Part shown: one piece after another, positions 31,723-35,550 of the stretch
Numbering within the stretch: position 1 is the first letter of the stretch
Layout: the number at the start of each line of letters is the position of its first letter
Source of the DNA: Nitrospiraceae bacterium
GTDB lineage: Bacteria > Nitrospirota > Nitrospiria > Nitrospirales > Nitrospiraceae
Length of the DNA: 35,550 nucleotides
Assembly (NCBI GenBank): GCA_900299245.1
Contig: OMJA01000065.1
Coordinates: 1 to 35,550, forward strand
Direction of reading: 5' to 3'
Translations under genes and position numbers: made by a program
The notes under the pieces: model-generated
What the model was told of the DNA's origin: nothing
What the model saw: the letters and a program-made list of their open reading frames with translations, nothing else
The model's database searches: none

Positions 31723-32622
31723 GAGAACCTCCTTGGTTGATGAATGGACAGGGGCGGGAACGGGTACAGGGCGCTTGCGGATCGATGCGGGGCAGACCCG
31801 CGCATGCCCGGTCGTCGGGGACGACCACTTGAACTGGAGCCCCGGCAAACGCCGATCGATCACCGGCACGAACGGCGAACACACGATGAGCCCCCAGAGG
31901 GGGCCGTTCGGTTTGAAGAGACCGAATTGGACATAAAGCGCGATGATCGCCACGAGGAACGCGAAGACTATCCGGCCCGCGCGGGAGTCCGGCGTGGTCT
32001 TGGGGTCGGAAATCATGAAGAACGAGAAAATCAGCAGGGTGACGCTCTCGATTTGATGCAGCGGGATCGTCAGCGGGTCACCGAGCCAGAGCGCTCGCGT
32101 GATGAGCAGACCGACGTAGAATCCGAGAAAGCTCAGGGTCAAATCCGCGCGCGCCGCCCGCGTCACGACGAGGCTTCCCATCCCGGCGATGAGCAAGCCG
32201 AGCCAGACGACCTGTCCCCACTGCCCCGGCGAGATCCACCCGAGACCGGCGGCGATCATCACGACCAACGCGAGATTCGTTGGGTTGAAGACGTGCTTCT
32301 TGCGCCATCGGATGAGGAACTTGCTGGCAATGGCAACGAAGGCCGTCAGTGCGACGACTAGCAGATCGTCTGCGCGGAGGAAGATGCACAGTCCTACGGC
32401 CGATACCAGAGCGCTGAGAGGATCGAACCCGGGCAGCTTGTAGAAGCGTGTGCCGGCATATTGCGTGAGCAGCGCCGTGCCGAGCGTGACGGCGATCTGG
32501 GCGACGGAGACATCGAAGTGCAGCCAGCCGAGGCCATAGAGCAGCAGAGTGCTCAAACTGGCGATCTGATAGAGGCGGGGATCCAACGCGAACAGCTGAG
32601 TCTTGAGTCGATCTAGGCCCAT
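30373..32622 (-). CDS. In-frame fusion: RnfD/NqrB-like membrane protein + DUF2330 protein
   Basis: One uninterrupted 749-codon frame. Residues 1-~270 are a polytopic membrane domain with about nine helices and the RnfD/NqrB-family segments AGTRFYKLPGFDPLSALVSA, RKKHVFNPTNLALV and FFMISDPKTTPDSRAGRI. Standalone relatives have no known flavin-linking Thr motif here, so ion pumping is uncertain. Residues ~271-300 are a Pro/Arg-rich tail. Residue 301 is a Met that opens a complete signal peptide and DUF2330 protein. GAGGTGA precedes the ATG at 32622. Normally these are two genes; the stop of the first is absent and its frame runs into the second. Readthrough product, a natural fusion or a base error are all possible. 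Confidence 0.8.
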   Translation of the reverse strand: MGLDRLKTQLFALDPRLYQIASLSTLLLYGLGWLHFDVSVAQIAVTLGTALLTQYAGTRFYKLPGFDPLSALVSAVGLCIFLRADDLLVVALTAFVAIASKFLIRWRKKHVFNPTNLALVVMIAAGLGWISPGQWGQVVWLGLLIAGMGSLVVTRAARADLTLSFLGFYVGLLITRALWLGDPLTIPLHQIESVTLLIFSFFMISDPKTTPDSRAGRIVFAFLVAIIALYVQFGLFKPNGPLWGLIVCSPFVPVIDRRLPGLQFKWSSPTTGHARVCPASIRKRPVPVPAPVHSSTKEVLMRRVTGSLFTLLFGLLLWSSDASAFCGFYVGKADTKLFNKASEVAIARHDNKTVITMANDFKGDVKEFAMVVPVPVVLEKEQIHIGDPAVLKHLADYSAPRLVEYFDENPCRRYDMFQDRLGAMKSMAPAAEAKRDRDQVLGVTVEAQYLIGEYDILILSAKESAGLETWLAENGYKIPAGASAVLHSYLKQNLKFFVAKVNLGEQARLGLTHLRPLQIAFESPRFMLPIRLGTVNADGAQELFIYFLTKQGRVETTNYRTVRLPEAQEIPLYVKDKFGDFYRDLFTQQVKRESERGVFLEYAWDMNWCDPCAANPLSADELRGLGVFWQDQNVRAGKGLSLPMAQNVFLTRLHVRYDAAHFPEDLMFQETPDRSNFQARYILRHPWTGMDECPAATAYRQQLRDRYEKEAQTLATLTGWNIGEIRKQMHITAVPAGDGKKWYQQLWAN

Positions 32623-32814
32623 CGGTCACCTCGTGGATAGAGTGGCGTTGCCTCCTACCCACGATATGGCGCGAGGGATAGAATCCTTTCATTGGGGAGG
32701 ACGGAGGTGATCCAGTTGCTGGAATGGCGAGCTGAATCTCAATAAAACTGCCTAGTTGGAGGAATGGCCTTGCATCTGCGAATTTGACCGCGATTGTACA
32801 GAGAGGGGGAGTGA

Positions 32815-32843
32815 TTGACAGGCAGGAATCGTATCGTTAGGGT
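32815..32843 (+). promoter_or_regulatory. Candidate promoter of the SpoIIAA-like gene
   Basis: A consensus TTGACA (32815-32820) is followed after 17 nt by TAGGGT (32838-32843), a weak -10. It lies in the ~290-bp spacer 32623-32911 between divergent genes, where I see no other feature. Confidence 0.42.
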
Positions 32844-32911
32844 TCCGTGAAGCCTAGGGAGGTATTGGCCTGTCGATAGGCCTGGTCGGTTTGCCTCAAA
32901 TGGGAGGAACG

Positions 32912-33331
32912 ATGCCTCATCGCTATGTGGTGCTGAATGACGGCCACGTGGTAGTGGAATTCTGGACAGGGCAGGTTACGCACGACGAACTGCTGGCCCA
33001 CGAGCATCGGCATCTGAGCGATCCATCCATCAAAGCCGGTGCGGCGGTCCTGGTCGATGCTGAGCGGGCTCAGTTCGGCACCACGACCGACGAGATCAAA
33101 GACGTTGTCGCACTGTATGGCCAGGTCGTCGGCAGGCTCAAGGTCGGAAGGATGGCGCTTCTGGTGAACAAAGAGACGTACCAGCGGGCACTGATCTTTC
33201 TGAAAGAAGTCGAGGGCTATGGGGTGAAGGTTATTGTCTTCAGCACACTGGACGTCGCCTGCACCTGGCTGGGCCTCGATGTCGAAGTTGTGCGGAATGA
33301 GCTAGTCATGCTTCGGGAGAAAGTCGGGTAG
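32912..33331 (+). CDS. SpoIIAA-like (STAS-fold) small protein
   Basis: A 139-residue cytosolic protein; GGGAGGAAC precedes ATG 32912 (an earlier in-frame ATG at 32891 has no site). Alternating beta strands and helices are evident: HRYVVLNDGHVVVEFWTGQVTHDELLAHE, AAVLVDAERAQFGTTTDEI, RMALLVNKETYQRALIFLKE and VKVIVFSTLDVACTWLGL. This layout resembles the STAS/SpoIIAA-like domain of small bacterial proteins. No phosphorylatable Ser in the classical DSSG loop is seen. Role unknown; it may be a small regulatory or lipid-binding protein. Confidence 0.75.
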   Translation: MPHRYVVLNDGHVVVEFWTGQVTHDELLAHEHRHLSDPSIKAGAAVLVDAERAQFGTTTDEIKDVVALYGQVVGRLKVGRMALLVNKETYQRALIFLKEVEGYGVKVIVFSTLDVACTWLGLDVEVVRNELVMLREKVG

Positions 33332-33379
33332 TACAGGATAAAAGGTTTCAGAAATCATTGATGCCCCTGTCACGTGCCC

Positions 33380-33730
33380 ATGCTGAGTTGTCGTATACTC
33401 ATCTTTCTTGCTCTGGTCTTTGAGCTGGTTGGTTGTTCCCGCGAGACGGGGCTAACGGTCGCCAATCATTCATCCGGCGTGATCACCAATATCATTGTCT
33501 CTGGTTCAGGATTTTCCGAGCGCATTGACCGTCTTGCAGCTGGGGCGGAGCATCGTCTGGCAGTTCATCCTCGAGGCGAGTCAGGGGCTCGCGTGGCATT
33601 CGATGCAGGCGGTCGACATATTGATATCGGCGAGCAGGGCTACTTCGAGGGTGGTGGAAGCTATCGGGTTGCGGTTATCATCGAACCGGATCTGAAGGTG
33701 ACCGTGTCATCGGAGTTGGAGCCATACTGA
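33380..33730 (+). CDS. Small lipoprotein, hypothetical
   Basis: A 116-residue lipoprotein precursor with lipobox ELVGC (Cys19). The start is ATG 33380 or the GTG two codons upstream at 33374; neither has a good ribosome site. The mature part is beta-rich (GLTVANHSSGVITNIIVSG, YRVAVIIEPDLKVTVSSEL). Its GTG-starting neighbour follows after 1 bp, so the two are coupled. No family recognised. Confidence 0.72.
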   Translation: MLSCRILIFLALVFELVGCSRETGLTVANHSSGVITNIIVSGSGFSERIDRLAAGAEHRLAVHPRGESGARVAFDAGGRHIDIGEQGYFEGGGSYRVAVIIEPDLKVTVSSELEPY

Positions 33731-33731
33731 C

Positions 33732-34265
33732 GTGACTGTGGAAACAGCAAAAAGAGTTCATATTGTATTGATAGTTCTCCGGGCTGTGACAAGCGTCGGG
33801 GCCGGAGTGCTGATCCTGTTCGGGCAGGTCGGGGATGGTTCTGTCGTCAGGGCTCAGTTCTCTGCCGACATCGTTCCCCGCCAGTCCGAAAAAGACCTGG
33901 GGCTTGCCGCTCAGCCTCTGGCGGAAGCCGGTGACGCGAATGCGCAATGGATGGCGGGGCAGGGGTTCTTATCCCCTCCGGATGCCGATCCCGCCGCCGC
34001 GCTGAAATGGTTTCTCCGGGCTGCGGATCAGGGGCACGGGTTGGCGCAGCGTGATCTGGGCCTCTTGTATGAAGCAGGCTGGGGTGTGGAGCAAAGTTTA
34101 GAGGAGGCGTACTTCTGGTATTCGCTCGCCGCCCTGCACGACAGCGGTCGAGCTGCATTGCGCCGCGATGCGCTCGCAACGGGGTTGAGCCCGGAGCAGC
34201 GTGACAGTGCCGATCGGCGATTGCGTTCATGGCGGCCCTGGAAGGAATCGCCTATCGCGAAGTAA
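33732..34265 (+). CDS. Sel1-repeat protein
   Basis: A 177-residue protein beginning with GTG 1 bp after the lipoprotein stop. A hydrophobic segment (about 10-32, VHIVLIVLRAVTSVGAGVLILF) is a membrane anchor or signal. Two Sel1-like repeats follow: GDANAQWMAGQGFLSPPDADPAAALKWFLRAADQ in outline (about 67-100, with AALKWFLRAADQGHGLAQRD) and LGLLYEAGWGVEQSLEEAY (109-127). The end is helical and charged. Sel1 repeats mediate protein interactions in the envelope or cytoplasm. Partner unknown; the adjacent lipoprotein is a candidate. Confidence 0.85.
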   Translation: MTVETAKRVHIVLIVLRAVTSVGAGVLILFGQVGDGSVVRAQFSADIVPRQSEKDLGLAAQPLAEAGDANAQWMAGQGFLSPPDADPAAALKWFLRAADQGHGLAQRDLGLLYEAGWGVEQSLEEAYFWYSLAALHDSGRAALRRDALATGLSPEQRDSADRRLRSWRPWKESPIAK

Positions 34266-34348
34266 ATCAGCGAAGGCATTCGAGGGAGCGGAACAGGGCT
34301 CAGGTTTCAGTGATTGGACGCGATCGATAGCGAGGACATTGATACGCC

Positions 34349-34657
34349 ATGCTTGAACTCCGACCGACCTGTGAACATTGCAATAAGGCGCTGCCGCCCG
34401 AGTCGCTTGACGCGCGGATTTGTTCCTATGAATGTACGTTCTGCGTGACGTGCGTCGAACGGGTGCTGGAAAATGTCTGTCCCAACTGCGGCGGCGGGTT
34501 CGCTCCCCGGCCGATCAGGCCCGCGACGAATTGGCACGGCGATAACTTCCTGGGGAAGGATCCGGCGAGTACGACGATCAAGCACCGGCCGGTCGATCCG
34601 ACTTCACATGCTCGGTTTTTAGCCAGGCTCAAGTCGATCCCGCCGGATAAGCGCTAG
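34349..34657 (+). CDS. DUF1272 domain zinc-ribbon protein
   Basis: A 102-residue protein. The N-terminal ~55 residues match DUF1272: MLELRPTCEHCNKALPPES, RICSYECTFCVTCVERVL and CPNCGGGFAPRPIRP. Cysteines 8, 11, 25, 29, 32, 35, 44 and 47 could bind two zinc ions in cross-brace fashion. After the domain, residues 56-102 are a polar tail (WHGDNFLGKDPAS). The family is small and widespread with no assigned function; a DNA, RNA or protein contact role is possible. GAGG lies 13 nt before the ATG. Confidence 0.9.
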   Translation: MLELRPTCEHCNKALPPESLDARICSYECTFCVTCVERVLENVCPNCGGGFAPRPIRPATNWHGDNFLGKDPASTTIKHRPVDPTSHARFLARLKSIPPDKR

Positions 34658-34708
34658 GGCAGAGTCTTCCCGTTTACGCGACTCTTCTCCATTCCCGTTC
34701 CCTTCCGG

Positions 34709-34714
34709 TACAAT
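34709..34714 (+). promoter_or_regulatory. -10 box, leaderless start for 34723
   Basis: TACAAT (34709-34714) ends 8 nt before ATG 34723. There is no ribosome site, and a plain -10 (CGG rather than TGn before it) would place initiation at about the start codon. Confidence 0.45.
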
Positions 34715-34722
34715 CCATTCCA

Positions 34723-35085
34723 ATGCATGAGTTTCTGCTGGTGCTTGTCAGTATGGCCGGGGTGGCGGTGATCGGCTTCATTGCGAAGGCGATCACGCCG
34801 GAGATTATGATCGAGTTCGGGCTCTGGATCCTCGCCGGCGGTTTGCTCATCGGAATTCCGTCAGGAGTCTGGTATCACGTGGTGCTCTATCGGGCGTTGA
34901 GGCGGCGGATGACCCCGCCTGCGGGCTGGTGGCGTGCTCCGGCCAAGCTGCACGCGAAGCTGACGCCACTGGAATTCAAGCCCGTCCGTCCCTGGTTTGT
35001 GGCCGGTGCGGCCGGGTTTGTCCTGTGCTGTGTGGGAGGCCTGGCGGCGATTGCGGGACTGTCGGTCGGACAGTTCTATCCCTAG
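34723..35085 (+). CDS. Small hypothetical membrane protein
   Basis: A 120-residue protein with three hydrophobic segments: about 3-22 (EFLLVLVSMAGVAVIGFIA), 29-50 (IEFGLWILAGGLLIGIPSG) and 91-113 (WFVAGAAGFVLCCVGGLAAI). Between the second and third lies a basic, cytoplasmic-looking loop (RALRRRMTPPAGWWRAPAKL). It converges with the NnrS fragment 49 bp downstream. No family recognised. Confidence 0.75.
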   Translation: MHEFLLVLVSMAGVAVIGFIAKAITPEIMIEFGLWILAGGLLIGIPSGVWYHVVLYRALRRRMTPPAGWWRAPAKLHAKLTPLEFKPVRPWFVAGAAGFVLCCVGGLAAIAGLSVGQFYP

Positions 35086-35134
35086 CACCGATTTCTTGAA
35101 CTCGTGACGGTGTGTGGTTGTATCCGGAGGGGCC

Positions 35135-35485
35135 TTACTCGTCGAGAGCCGGGCGAATGAGATAAGGGCCGTACCGCGCGGCAAAGAGCAGATAGGCGCC
35201 GCTCCAGGCCGCCGCTGCCATGCCGAATATGAGAGCTGTCGGGAGTCCGATGGCCGGTCCGAAGACCCGCAGCAGGGCGCCCAGGTTGACCAGGATATAG
35301 ATCGTGACCGTCAGGCGGTCCGCCTGCTTTGGACGCCCCGTGTGCCCTAGGCTGGCGCGGGTCATCACCGCGAAGGTCATCGCGCCGACCGCGCCGGTCG
35401 TGAGGGCATGGACGGCATCGGCGGGGTTTAGTCCGAAGCCGAGCGGCGCCCCCCCCATACTCCGTAGGGAGAAAGCAAACCAACC
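35135..35485 (-). CDS. nnrS: NnrS family protein, C-terminal fragment (gene truncated at window edge)
   Basis: The open frame covers the last ~117 residues of an NnrS protein: GWFAFSLRSMGGAPLGFGLN, DAVHALTTGAVGAMTFAVMT, RASLGHTGRP, a further membrane helix (TVTIYILVNLGALLRVFGPA) and a final FAARYGPYLIRP. NnrS is a heme- and copper-containing polytopic inner-membrane protein involved in responses to nitric oxide. The reading frame is lost at a stop at 35486-35488, upstream of which the sequence is rich in C/G homopolymers. The missing N-terminal part probably lies beyond the window, with sequencing errors at the edge rather than a true pseudogene. A full-length NnrS would be roughly 380-400 residues. 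Confidence 0.82.
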   Translation of the reverse strand, partial: GWFAFSLRSMGGAPLGFGLNPADAVHALTTGAVGAMTFAVMTRASLGHTGRPKQADRLTVTIYILVNLGALLRVFGPAIGLPTALIFGMAAAAWSGAYLLFAARYGPYLIRPALDE

Positions 35486-35550
35486 CTAACCCCCCTGTTG
35501 AATTAACACGAGCCGGCCCGGCCAAGGGAGGCACCCCCCCCACCCAGGAA

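Overview
The window is a GC-rich (roughly 60 %) bacterial chromosome segment with about 33 protein genes and no rRNA, tRNA, CRISPR or transposase. The gene mix suggests a Gram-negative, probably Nitrospirota (Nitrospira-like), chemolithotroph: many Sec-exported and lipobox proteins, DUF5666, DUF2330, DUF3047, a Tll0287-type monoheme cytochrome, NnrS, and basic/acidic DRQQDRR-type secreted proteins. The taxon is inferred from gene content and style, not proven. The last ~65 bases are rich in homopolymers and break the NnrS reading frame, so the right edge looks like a low-quality contig end.

Layout. 211-3266 (+): TVP38/TMEM64 membrane protein translationally coupled to a disulfide-type FAD oxidoreductase, then a DUF3047 exported protein. 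3372-3782 (-): small secreted protein with its own terminator. 4136-7660 (+): envelope block with a Bor-like lipoprotein, a lipoprotein of six DUF5666-like repeats, an Arg/Asp/Gln-rich secreted protein and an outer-membrane beta-barrel. 7763-10359 (+): an ECF sigma factor, a membrane anti-sigma-like protein with a periplasmic glycogen-binding-type (CBM48/E-set) domain, a CBM48 lipoprotein and a secreted helical protein. This four-gene block is the most interesting candidate system. 10562-11908: three small secreted proteins, one (+) and two (-), with clear terminators.

12209-19321: a DHH phosphoesterase-CBS-tRNA nucleotidyltransferase fusion, a hypothetical protein, a J-domain protein, and a minus-strand operon of class V aminotransferase, DUF3365/Tll0287 cytochrome and amidohydrolase. 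19469-23160: a CPBP membrane protease, an atypical SDR and a seven-repeat beta-propeller lipoprotein. 23300-30151: the large Lhr helicase, a DUF3015-like lipoprotein coupled to a tandem UspA protein, and an Ala/Pro/Ser-rich hypothetical protein. 30373-35485: an in-frame RnfD-like/DUF2330 fusion, then small genes (SpoIIAA-like, lipoprotein, Sel1, DUF1272 zinc protein, membrane protein) and a truncated NnrS.

Two cross-cutting patterns stand out. First, five genes (12209, 15641, 19469, 23300, 34723) lack a Shine-Dalgarno sequence and instead have a -10-like hexamer (four of them extended, TGnTAnnnT) ending 6-8 nt before the ATG, as expected for leaderless mRNAs. Most of the other genes have clear GGAGG-type sites. 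Second, two diverged copies of a ~125 bp inverted-repeat element with an inner GTACCC/GGGTAC palindrome sit directly after stop codons, each between convergent genes.
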